Source: Isosphaera pallida ATCC 43644 (lineage in GTDB: Bacteria; Planctomycetota; Planctomycetia; Isosphaerales; Isosphaeraceae). Taken from it: a stretch of DNA of 64,000 nucleotides. The stretch's first letter is position 1. Every line of letters starts with the position of its first letter. The notes below the pieces were generated by a model, which worked only from the letters and a program-made list of their open reading frames with translations, did no database searches and was not told where the DNA came from. Shown in pieces: positions 47,501 to 54,466 of the stretch. The DNA is taken from assembly GCF_000186345.1 (NCBI RefSeq), contig NC_014962.1:2880450-2944449 (forward strand), given 5' to 3'. The position numbers and the translations under genes were made by a program.

Positions 47501-48698
47501 GCTCCAACTCACCGGCCTCGATCGGGCAACGTTGGAGCGTCTTTGGGACCGTACGCCGGCTGTGACCATCGAAGCGCAGCGGGCGAGCGGTTCCGACAAA
47601 ACAGCTCGTCGTCCGATGTACGATCATACGTCTATTCTCGAATTCGCGGTGGGTCGTCCCTCGGCCGCTTTCGGCGAACCCTACCGCGTCTTCGATTCCG
47701 AACGCATCATCGCGCGATTGCCTGGTCCACCCTACAACTTCTTGCATCGAGTCGAGAAGGTGGATGGTCCCCCTTGGGTGTTGACCCCAGGTATCGAAGC
47801 GTGGGGAGCCTACGACGTTGATCCCAAGGACTGGTACTTCGAGGCCGAGCGCGGCTGGCCGCCGCGGATGCCCTACGCAGTGCTGCTGGAGTCGGGTCTG
47901 CAGCTTTGCGGCTGGCTGGCCGCCTATCAGGGATCGGCTTTAACCAGCCCTATCGACCTGTCGTTCCGCAACCTAGGCGGGCAGGCGGTCCAACATCGAC
48001 CGGTCGGCAGCGACGCGGGCACGCTCCACTTGTGGTCGCGAATGACCCGTTTCTCCCAATCTGGCGGTATGATCGTCCAATGGTTCGACTTCGCGGTGTC
48101 CGACGAACGGGGCCCGGTTCTGACCGGCGACACCTACTTCGGGTTCTTCTCCAAGGTGGCGCTGGCTCGACAGGTTGGCATTCGAGAATCTCAGCCGCCG
48201 AGCTGGACCGCAGCCCAGCGGGCCGAGGCCCGCGCCTTTGCCCGCGCGTTTCCCCGCCACGCGCCGTTTCCGGACGACCGCTTGCGCATGATCGACCAAA
48301 TCGAAGGCGTGCTGCCGCGGGGAGGATCACACGGGCTGGGGTCCATTGAAGGCTCGATGTCGATCGATCCCTCGTCCTGGTATTTCCAAGCTCATTTTCA
48401 TCAGGATCCTGTGATTCCCGGCTCGCTCGGGTTGGAGTCGTTGCTGCAACTGCTCAAATACCTCGCAGCCGACCGTTGGGGCGTCCCCGCTTCGGGGTTT
48501 GAATCGATGCCGCCGGGAACCCAACACGCCTGGACGTATCGAGGCCAGGCAATCCCCGCCAATCGCCGCGTGGTGACCGTCGGAGACGTGACGGCGATTG
48601 ACGACCACCACCGAGTGCTCACCGGCGACGGCGCGTTGCTGGTCGATGGCTTATACATCTATCAGATGAAAGGGTTTGCGGTACGCGTCGTGGATTGA
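41577..48698 (+). CDS. PUFA synthase subunit C with fused acyltransferase (KS-CLF-AT-DH-DH)
   Basis: 2373 residues. KS1 (residues 1-515) has the nucleophile C236 in DAACASSL and His in ECHATGTPVGD and GSVKSNVGHALTAAG. The next domain (about 525-870) is a chain-length factor: its Cys position is Ser718 in SSGSTSGLDAL, so it cannot condense. An acyltransferase follows (VYPGTGAHCLGMG, Ser1115 in GYSLGE, to about 1430). The C-terminus has four hotdog units arranged as two FabA-like dehydratase pairs (from about 1595, 1855, 2015 and 2250), e.g. GRISDVLGPEF and HFHQDPVIPGSLGLESLLQLL. The layout matches Pfa3 of terrestrial myxobacteria, but without the C-terminal acyltransferase (AGPAT) of that protein. 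GTG start overlaps the previous stop. Confidence 0.92.
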   Translation: MNPLATTTRLSDRPAESTRVAILGGGGLFAAATDPQTFRMLLERGDHALRPLPPHRVGRERPEDLLGPTSTDPDTVASLQAGWIDEEALDPHAAWRASGLPGTPGLDRAFVERLDPTFRLALAAATRAWADALDRAGVEARERLLGPHARIGVILGQILLPTETATRLTLRHLAAEWLKHESDRSPGLADAPSPWDAALPPVDPANLAVGGWTATLVARWLGITRPVVAFTLDAACASSLYALKLARDELLAGRADLMLCGGVSRPDALYTQMGFSRLHALSPKGRPTPFDQSGDGLIVGEGAGVFVLTRWDKSAPLGERPIRPRAILVAAGLSNDLRGGLLAPSSEGQLRAMRAAYAQAGWHPGQVDWIECHATGTPVGDAVELESLHTLWREAGEQGPPGRCPLGSVKSNVGHALTAAGAAGLLKLLDALETRRIPPTSGLRNPLPALDSRSSPFRVLTRAEPWTPRHPDQPRRAALSGFGFGGINAHLLIEEAREDSPSVSAAGSPRPRFEAPTTPARNEDPPPALAVVGLAIRTDRHPDLNAVRTALFDPSPPRLDDPKAKPPQRAYRIAPGRFRVPPRELEQALPQQILALDVATRAWEDAHGPAASDQTTRRHQDRTDHPRVGGFVGLELDPRTCDFHARWHAVLLVHACELAQGGTLDDQTKADLVRRLSQGAHPPLSPDRVMGALGGIVASRIARELRLGGPCFTLSSGSTSGLDALRVAAQAVQRGELEAAVVVAADHAQDPRTAARLAALGEADPGRHRPAAAGVALILKRFDDALKAGDPIWAVIESVGQAPPFSGQTDPNSSISSEEQRSAASAMRFDGQGLTERLGATGAAAGLLEVARAILALHEDLLPPGVGTGPDRDRPRFWLRNRQDGPRRALVSRPGDLECHQVFLRGCEPRRRAASIQPLGPPATQWISLGANDQAGLLAALDRLESAGPIQPSTFQHIASQHVGPWRIALGLTPGRPEDHGELVAAARRVVTGQPLAGMSKWAARLVWTDPQLIAPSTDAPTQRRLAFVYPGTGAHCLGMGREIAAAWPEILRRQDSENQRLKDQYRPDLFWESRALPRPADPRDLLLAQVAHATWLTDFLIAHGARPGVALGYSLGETSALFGLRVWTDRDEMLERVETWPLFRHDLAGEQRAARRAWGLAETEPTDWIAAVLPAPLESVRQALQEAGIRRVEPLIVNTPRQTVVGGPRGEILDLARRLCLTDRTATAANSPPRRPSETNTPSGSLSPSPSPASWSEVPGVSIAHCSIVELVRDDYRAMHRLPTRTVEPTDPLFISGATGQPYRPDTESAARAIVDHATRGINFPLAVETAYRLGARLFVEVGPGSVCTRMIQEILGSRPHLGIPCQPHGVDPIEALQRTLATLHVNHALPRLDWHAAPPSDVTATPSPTSSPIVIPYDAPRPDWPDPPPCCLQPTRATMPSSSSSPPRSFSPTELETNPTSDSWNNAVADSLTQGGASPCFSESSSAPRPVVVGDTSSDQADEFPVRLWQGMEAAADQSARAHHAFLTFCRNLSETLAVQTKRVLDLERHDSSPAQSKPLEISSCHWVDGEPRRGGDASSGASKAKPWLDRAGCLAFAVGRISDVLGPEFAEIDAHPTRVRLPDEPLMLVDRILEIEGEPKSLTHGRIVTEHDVRPDAWYLDHGVMPTCVAIESGQADLFLSSWLGIDFRTKGEAVYRLLDAEIDFARGLPRPGETIRYDITIDHFFRQGTTYLFRFRFDGTIDGQPLCRMRNGCAGFFTREQLHSGQGLVFTSHDLARRPGVKPADWRPLAPIECVESYDAAQLDALRQGDYAAAFGPAFAGLNLTNPLSLPGGRMRTIHRVVELDPTGGRFGLGSIKAEADIHPDDWFLTCHFVDDMVMPGTLMFECCLHTLRVFLFRLGWVGEATPEVAFEPVPGVGSRLTCRGQVTRETRVVGYELTIKEIGYRPEPYAIADAVMTADGKPIVRVETMSLQLTGLDRATLERLWDRTPAVTIEAQRASGSDKTARRPMYDHTSILEFAVGRPSAAFGEPYRVFDSERIIARLPGPPYNFLHRVEKVDGPPWVLTPGIEAWGAYDVDPKDWYFEAERGWPPRMPYAVLLESGLQLCGWLAAYQGSALTSPIDLSFRNLGGQAVQHRPVGSDAGTLHLWSRMTRFSQSGGMIVQWFDFAVSDERGPVLTGDTYFGFFSKVALARQVGIRESQPPSWTAAQRAEARAFARAFPRHAPFPDDRLRMIDQIEGVLPRGGSHGLGSIEGSMSIDPSSWYFQAHFHQDPVIPGSLGLESLLQLLKYLAADRWGVPASGFESMPPGTQHAWTYRGQAIPANRRVVTVGDVTAIDDHHRVLTGDGALLVDGLYIYQMKGFAVRVVD

Positions 48699-48791
48699 TT
48701 GAGCCAAGCAGCTCGCCAAACCAGCCAACGCCGCGGTGGGAGTACGAAAGGACCCAGCCCGATTGATCCGAGATGTCATTGAGGAACGTGA

Positions 48792-49847
48792 ATGCGCTAT
48801 TCTCGTGTCTTTGTGGATGCCATTGGGTATGAATTGCCGCCGATCGTGGTCAGTTCCGACGACTTAGAGGAACGGCTGGCTCCGGTCCTCTCGGCATTGC
48901 GGATTCCTCGGGGACAGCTAAAAGCCTGGACCGGGATTGTCGAACGTCGTTGGTGGGAAGAGGGATTTCCACTCGCCCAAGGCGCCATTCAAGCGGCGCG
49001 CCGCGCGCTTGAAGCCTCGCGGGTACGTCCCCACGAGATCGAGGCGGTCATCTACGGGGGAGTGAGCCGCGAGCTATTCGAGCCGGCGACCGCCTGCCAA
49101 GTGGCGGCCGATCTGGGGGTCGCGGACCACGCGGTGGTCCATGACGTTTCAAACGCCTGTCTGGGCGTGCTGACAGGAATGGTAGAAATTGCCAACCGCA
49201 TCGAACTCGGACAAATTCGCGCTGGGATTGTCGTCTCCTGCGAGTCGGCGCGGGAAATCAACGAAATCACGATCGAAGAACTGCTGGCTCATGTTCATGA
49301 CCTGGAACGCTTCAAGGAGGGAGTGGCGACCCTGACCGGCGGTTCGGGAGCCGCGGCAGTGGTGCTGACCGACGGCTCGTTCGGTCCCGAGCCGGGCCGG
49401 CGGTTGCTGGGCGGGGTGACCCGGACCGCTCCCCAATTCCACGCGCTTTGTCGTTGGGGAATCGAAGCAGTGCTGACGCCCGCAGCCCGTTGTTTCCGCC
49501 AATTCATGAGCACCGACAGCCTGGCCGTCCTCAAGCATGGAGCCGATCTGGGATTCCGCACTTGGGGGGCGTTTCTGCGCAAACTTGGTTGGAGCCAAGA
49601 ATTAATCGATAAGATCATTTGTCATCAAGTGGGCCAAAGCCACCGCGACGCGATCCTCCGGGCCCTGGGCATCGCGCCTGAGAAGGATTTCCCAACCTAC
49701 CCGTACTTAGGCAACATCGGCACTGTTTCGCTGCCCCTGACCGCCGCTTTAGCGGAAGAACGCGGCTTCCTCAAACCTGGCGACCGCGTCGGTTGGCTGG
49801 GCATCGCCAGTGGACTCAATTGCATGATGCTGGGATTGGAGTGGTGA
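48792..49847 (+). CDS. oleA: OleA-like thiolase (FabH/KASIII superfamily)
   Basis: 351 residues. The catalytic triad of the thiolase fold is present: Cys123 in VSNACLGVLTG, His in ICHQVGQSHRD and Asn in YLGNIGTVSLPL. The N-terminal block GVSRELFEPATACQVAADLG is nearer to OleA than to FabH of fatty acid synthesis. OleA joins two fatty acyl chains head to head to make a beta-keto acid, the first step of long-chain olefin synthesis. It sits 93 bases after the Pfa genes on the same strand and overlaps oleB by TGATG. A KASIII priming fatty acid synthesis is the main alternative. Confidence 0.8.
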   Translation: MRYSRVFVDAIGYELPPIVVSSDDLEERLAPVLSALRIPRGQLKAWTGIVERRWWEEGFPLAQGAIQAARRALEASRVRPHEIEAVIYGGVSRELFEPATACQVAADLGVADHAVVHDVSNACLGVLTGMVEIANRIELGQIRAGIVVSCESAREINEITIEELLAHVHDLERFKEGVATLTGGSGAAAVVLTDGSFGPEPGRRLLGGVTRTAPQFHALCRWGIEAVLTPAARCFRQFMSTDSLAVLKHGADLGFRTWGAFLRKLGWSQELIDKIICHQVGQSHRDAILRALGIAPEKDFPTYPYLGNIGTVSLPLTAALAEERGFLKPGDRVGWLGIASGLNCMMLGLEW

Positions 49848-50812
49848 TGTCCACGACGGTTCCATCCTCCCACCGTCTTGACCGGGTCGAGGAGTTTCTC
49901 GCGGCTCATCCGGGCCGGCGCTTCGCAACCCCTTCAGGACCAGCTCTGGTCTATCGGGAGTCCGGCGATCCATCAACGCCGCCGGCAATCCTGGTCCACG
50001 GCAACCCAACCTGGAGCTATCTGTTCCGCCGTCTCATCGACCCCTTGGCCGAACGGTTTCGAGTCATCACCATGGATCATGTGGGGTGTGGCGAATCCGA
50101 CCGCCCCTCGGAACAGACTTACGGATATCGTTTAGCCGACCGAGTCGCGGATTTAGAAGCCCTGATGGATCATCTCGACCCGAATCGGCCCTTCACCCTA
50201 ATCGCTCACGACTGGGGAGCGCTGATTGGACTAGCCGCGGCGGTGCGCCGGCCCCATCGCTTCGGACGCCTGGCGGTGATGAACACGGCCGCCTTCCCAC
50301 TGCCGGCGAATCGACCCTTCCCCCGCGAATTGGTCGTCGCGCGGTTGCCGCTGCTGGGACAGTTTCTCGTGTGTCGGCTCAATCTGTTTTGCAAGACCGC
50401 GGCCCGCCGCTGCGTTGTCCACCCCCTCTCCACTGAGGTCCGTCGCGGCTTTCTGCACCCCTACGACAGCCCCGAACGCCGTCGAGCGGTCCATCGTTTC
50501 GTGCGAGACGTTCCATTGCGGCCGGGCGATCCATCCTGGGATCTCCTGGTTCAAACGAGCGAAGGGCTACAACTCTTTCAAGATCGACCGTTTTGGATCG
50601 GATGGGGACAACGTGATTTTCTCTTCGACGCCCCCTTCCTGGAGGAATGGCGCAGGCGTGTCCCCTTCGCCGAATACGCCCTCTTCCCCAACGCGGGACA
50701 TTACCTGCTGGAGGACGACTTCGAAGCCGTCGCTTCCGCGTTGATAGAGTTCGTGAATCGAACCGAGTGCATCTTCCCACCTCACCAACGACTCAACCCA
50801 ATCCAAGCCTGA
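49847..50812 (+). CDS. oleB: OleB-like alpha/beta hydrolase (haloalkane dehalogenase family)
   Basis: 321 residues from ATG 49847, which shares a base with the oleA stop. The haloalkane dehalogenase-like fold shows an oxyanion/halide-region HGNPTWSYLFR, DHVGCGESDRP, the nucleophile Asp122 in AHDWGALIGL (in place of a serine) and the catalytic His in NAGHYLLEDD. OleB converts the cis beta-lactone to olefin and carbon dioxide. The pairing with OleA makes OleB more likely than a true dehalogenase. An in-frame GTG at 49793 would overlap oleA by 54 bases and is less likely. No oleC or oleD follows in this window. Confidence 0.82.
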   Translation: MSTTVPSSHRLDRVEEFLAAHPGRRFATPSGPALVYRESGDPSTPPAILVHGNPTWSYLFRRLIDPLAERFRVITMDHVGCGESDRPSEQTYGYRLADRVADLEALMDHLDPNRPFTLIAHDWGALIGLAAAVRRPHRFGRLAVMNTAAFPLPANRPFPRELVVARLPLLGQFLVCRLNLFCKTAARRCVVHPLSTEVRRGFLHPYDSPERRRAVHRFVRDVPLRPGDPSWDLLVQTSEGLQLFQDRPFWIGWGQRDFLFDAPFLEEWRRRVPFAEYALFPNAGHYLLEDDFEAVASALIEFVNRTECIFPPHQRLNPIQA

Positions 50813-51211
50813 AACCAAGTGCCTCAGTCGAATTGACTCGGAGTGTTCCACATGACATTGATATGCTCAGACCCAATTTAATTTACATGAACAGCTTGGA
50901 AACCATCAAACCGTTCTCCGCAATTTTGAGGGTAGGAGAAGTCCCCTTGTGATCCGAACGGGAATCGCGGGCCGCGTCCACGGCAGAGTGGTGGTACGGT
51001 GAATCGGTTCCACAACCGATCCAAACCCGCCTGGTCGAAACGTGTCGCGCGTTCGTCGGATCTTTCTGCACACATGGGAGGCCGCCGTTGCGGTTGAGCG
51101 TTATGATGGTCACTTAAAGTACACTCAAGAGGTGGTCGTCTTCGAGCCAAGAACACGGCAACGCTGAACCGACTTGGTGGATACGGGTGAGGTTAACGAG
51201 ACACGATTCCC
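50813..51211. other. Intergenic region after oleB
   Basis: About 400 bases. Local A+T-rich stretches are seen (near 50870-50890 and 51115) but no gene and no hairpin with T-run. Probably the end of the Pfa/Ole operon and the promoter for the next gene. Confidence 0.5.
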
Positions 51212-52894
51212 ATGAATGTGATGATGTTAGGGCTGGATGGCGCGACCTGGGACTTGCTCGACCCTCTCATTGATCGCGGGGCCATGCCTAACCTGGCCGC
51301 GATGAGGCGTAGAGGGTGTGCCGGCACGCTGCGTTCGGTCTTTCCACCACTATCGCCGGTGGCTTGGACCACGATCATGACCGGCAAGAACCCGGGTCGT
51401 CATGGTGTCTTTGAGTTTTTAGAGTATGCCCACAACCCGTTAAAAGGGCGTGTCAACACGTCGCAGTCGATTGACTCGGAGTTGGTCTGGGAGACCGCGG
51501 CGCGTCACGGCAAAAGGGCGGTGGTTGGGGCGGTGCCGATGAGTTGGCCGCCACGTCCTTGCGACGGGTTGGCCTTCCTGGGCGATTTCCTGGCACCGGC
51601 CCGCGCAAGCGATTTCAGCAACGACCCGGCTCTCCTGGCCGATCTCCAACGGTACCTGGGCCAACCCTACCGGCCTTGGAACACGGCGGTCCATGACGGA
51701 GGCCGAGAGGCCGAAACCATCGCTGAACTGACCGTTTTTCTGGAGCATCATCTCAAAACGATCGAATTCCTGATGAACGCACGTCCTTGGAATCTGTTTT
51801 TATACAATCTCATGGCTGTGGATCGCTTCCAGCACGAGCTTTGGCATGTGTGGGACCGCACTCACCATTGCGCCAGAGGACGGGAAGCGGAGTTGGCCCG
51901 ACTGGAACCGGCTTTTGTGGACTTCTGGAGACGTTTGGATGAGGGTCTCGGGCGGATTCTCGCCCGAAAACCAAACGAGACTATGGTCTTGCTCGTGAGC
52001 GATCACGGTTTCGGACCAATCGAGTGGTTCGTCAACTTTAACGTCTGGTTACTCGACCAAGGTTTCATCGCCTTGCGATCCGATTGGTATGTGCGTCAGA
52101 AAGCCTGGTTTTATCGCCGCGGCGTCACGCCCTCGTGGTTTTATAACCTCATGGTCAAAGCGGGGACGGCGCGTCAGAGGGTAGGGCGATTCCAAGGCAA
52201 GCAACGTAACTGGCTGGATCGGCTGGGCGAGTCAATGTTTCTCTCCCGCCACCATCTTGATTGGTCGCGGACGAAAGCCTACGCCCAAGGTAACTTCGGT
52301 CAGATTTTCCTCAACCTCAAAGGTCGTCAGCCTCAAGGTCGGGTTGATCCCGCCGAGGCTCCCGAATTGATCGCCGAACTCAAAGAGAAGCTCGCTGCGC
52401 TTCGTCACCCGGAAACTTGTGAGCCTCTGGTGGCACGTGTGTATGAGCGTTCGGAACTTTATCATGGGCCGCACGAGCACTTGGCTCCCGATTTGACTGT
52501 CGTGCCGGGCGACTGGCGTTGCCGCACAATTGGTCTGCACGATTTTGTCACCCGCAAGGTGGTCGCCCCCTCGTTCGGACCCACCGGAGACCACCGCATG
52601 GAAGGGATTCTGGTGGCCGAGGGTCCCGGCGTCTGCCCCGGTTCCCGGCTCGACACTCAAGCCGATCTGGCCGACCTGGCTCCCACGATGCTGGCCTTGC
52701 TGGGCATCCCTCTCCCCGACGATCTCGACGGCAAGCCCTTGATCGAGCTTCTCGAACCAACGCTCGCCGCCTCGATTCAACACCAAACCGCCCGAAAACG
52801 CGACACCAACCCCTTTCCACCCTACCCCTCCGACGCCGACGCCGAAGACGAGGCGGTCGTCAAACAACGTCTGGCGGACTTAGGTTATCTATGA
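51212..52894 (+). CDS. Type I phosphodiesterase/nucleotide pyrophosphatase-like alkaline phosphatase-superfamily protein
   Basis: 560 residues. The alkaline phosphatase-fold metal and nucleophile residues are recognisable: D9 in LGLDGATWD, the nucleophile Thr in PVAWTTIMTGKNPGRHG, the metal-binding VSDHGFG, and GDHRMEGILVAEGPG followed by the typical DLAPTMLALLGIPLP. No signal peptide, so cytoplasmic. Family members cleave phosphodiester or pyrophosphate bonds or hydrolyse sulfates. The substrate is unknown. Located 399 bases from oleB, so a role with the lipid cluster is not shown. Confidence 0.8.
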   Translation: MNVMMLGLDGATWDLLDPLIDRGAMPNLAAMRRRGCAGTLRSVFPPLSPVAWTTIMTGKNPGRHGVFEFLEYAHNPLKGRVNTSQSIDSELVWETAARHGKRAVVGAVPMSWPPRPCDGLAFLGDFLAPARASDFSNDPALLADLQRYLGQPYRPWNTAVHDGGREAETIAELTVFLEHHLKTIEFLMNARPWNLFLYNLMAVDRFQHELWHVWDRTHHCARGREAELARLEPAFVDFWRRLDEGLGRILARKPNETMVLLVSDHGFGPIEWFVNFNVWLLDQGFIALRSDWYVRQKAWFYRRGVTPSWFYNLMVKAGTARQRVGRFQGKQRNWLDRLGESMFLSRHHLDWSRTKAYAQGNFGQIFLNLKGRQPQGRVDPAEAPELIAELKEKLAALRHPETCEPLVARVYERSELYHGPHEHLAPDLTVVPGDWRCRTIGLHDFVTRKVVAPSFGPTGDHRMEGILVAEGPGVCPGSRLDTQADLADLAPTMLALLGIPLPDDLDGKPLIELLEPTLAASIQHQTARKRDTNPFPPYPSDADAEDEAVVKQRLADLGYL

Positions 52895-52995
52895 GCTTCG
52901 TCCCCGTTGAACCGTGACGCCGTCGTGGAGCCGTTGGGCCACAAGCGTTTGGTTCCGGTTGTTCGCCCTCATGCCTTCAAGCCGCGAGTGTTTCA

Positions 52996-54396
52996 ATGAG
53001 CCAAGACGTCTCAGAGAGTCGCCTCTATCGACCTCGAATCACGCGAATGCTTGTTTGGCAAATCGTCGTGGTCGTCATGTTGACGATCGGCTACTCGGGT
53101 TATTACTTTTGTCGCTCCAACTTTTCGGTTTGCCTGCCGCAAATTGGGGCGGAGTTGGTGGCGTTGGGGTTGAAGCCCGACGCGGATTCGGCCAAGGAGT
53201 TTTTGGGCATCCTGCTTTCGATGGGAACTCTCGTTTACGCGGTTGGCAAGTTCGTCAACGGGACCGTGGCCGACTTTTTGGGCGGGTCGCGGTTTTTCGT
53301 GTTGGCGATGGTGATGTCGGTCGGCTGCACGTTCTTGTTCGCCTTCGGGCAGACCTTGCCAGTCTTCACCCTGGCCTGGCTGCTCAACCGCGGGGTGCAG
53401 TCCGGGGGATGGCCGAGTTTGATGAAGGTCTCGGCGCGTTGGTTCGCGCATCGGACTTACGGAACCGTGGTTGCTGTGATCAGCATGAGTTTCCTGCTAG
53501 GCGACGCCGCCGCGCGGGCATTCATGGGGTGGTTGCTGGACGAGAAGGCGATTTGGGGGATCGGCACGATTCGAGCGTTTGACTGGCGCGAGGTTTTTCT
53601 CACGGTCGGCGCGATTTTGGCGGTGGTCGCCGTGTTGACCTTGATTCTGGTGAGGGAGTCGCCTGTCAAGCGGGGGTTGTCTGAACCGTCGGCTCATCCC
53701 GACAATGTGTACGGCGAACGGGGGGAGCAAGCGCGTCCCGACGGCCTGTGGGAACTGGTTGGCCCGATGATCACCAATCCATTCTTCTTGCTGGTATGCG
53801 GGCTCTCCATCGGCGCGACGTTGCTTCGAGAGTCCTTCATCAACTGGACGCCCACCTTCTATCAAGAAGAACTGAAGTATGACCCGGGGCAGGCTGCGCG
53901 GCTCAGTTCGTTGTTTCCTTTGGTGGGGGCGGTTTCCGTGATTCTGGCGGGGGTGGCCAGCGATCTGCTGGGGCGATCGGGGCGGGCGATGATCCTCACC
54001 GCTGGGATGACCTGTTCAGCGTTGGCTTTAACGCTTTTGGCAACCTCGAATCCCGCGTCGTTTGGGTTGGGATATGTCGGAGTCATTACATTCATCGCGT
54101 TCGCGCTTCTTGGTCCCTACTCGTTTCTGGGAGGAGCGATCGCGTTGGATTTCGGGGGCAAACGAGGCGCAGCGTTGGCCTGTGGCATGATCGACGGGAT
54201 TGGTTACTTCGCCGGGGTGTTGGCCGATTTAATGGTGGCGTTCCTCTCCAGTCGTCTGGGGTGGCCGGCGGTGTTCGGCATTCTAGCCGGGGTCGCCGGC
54301 CTTTCGGCGGTGGTGGGGTTGTGCTACTGGTTGGGGATAATCCACCGTCATCGTCATGGTGTTCGTCAATCAAGCGCGACGCATCCGACAAGCTAA
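52996..54396 (+). CDS. MFS organophosphate:phosphate antiporter-family transporter (GlpT/UhpT-like)
   Basis: 466 residues with twelve hydrophobic segments and the signature of the OPA family: YSGYYFCRSNFSVCLP in the first helix, KFVNGTVADFLGGSRFF, and NRGVQSGGWPSLMKVSARWF. The central cytoplasmic loop (RESPVKRGLSEPSAHPD...) separates two six-helix halves. Relatives carry glycerol-3-phosphate, hexose phosphates or phosphonates in exchange for phosphate. Located 101 bases after the phosphodiesterase, which could release such phosphates; a joint role is inference. Confidence 0.88.
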   Translation: MSQDVSESRLYRPRITRMLVWQIVVVVMLTIGYSGYYFCRSNFSVCLPQIGAELVALGLKPDADSAKEFLGILLSMGTLVYAVGKFVNGTVADFLGGSRFFVLAMVMSVGCTFLFAFGQTLPVFTLAWLLNRGVQSGGWPSLMKVSARWFAHRTYGTVVAVISMSFLLGDAAARAFMGWLLDEKAIWGIGTIRAFDWREVFLTVGAILAVVAVLTLILVRESPVKRGLSEPSAHPDNVYGERGEQARPDGLWELVGPMITNPFFLLVCGLSIGATLLRESFINWTPTFYQEELKYDPGQAARLSSLFPLVGAVSVILAGVASDLLGRSGRAMILTAGMTCSALALTLLATSNPASFGLGYVGVITFIAFALLGPYSFLGGAIALDFGGKRGAALACGMIDGIGYFAGVLADLMVAFLSSRLGWPAVFGILAGVAGLSAVVGLCYWLGIIHRHRHGVRQSSATHPTS

Positions 54397-54466
54397 GCGC
54401 GGTGGATCCCCCCCTTTTTGAACCGTGGCGGATTGGGCCATGAGGGGGCGGTTTGATCCAGCGGGT

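Noticed and set aside
49847-50812. True haloalkane dehalogenase
   Set aside because: The fold is the same, but overlap with an OleA-like gene makes beta-lactone decarboxylase (OleB) more likely.
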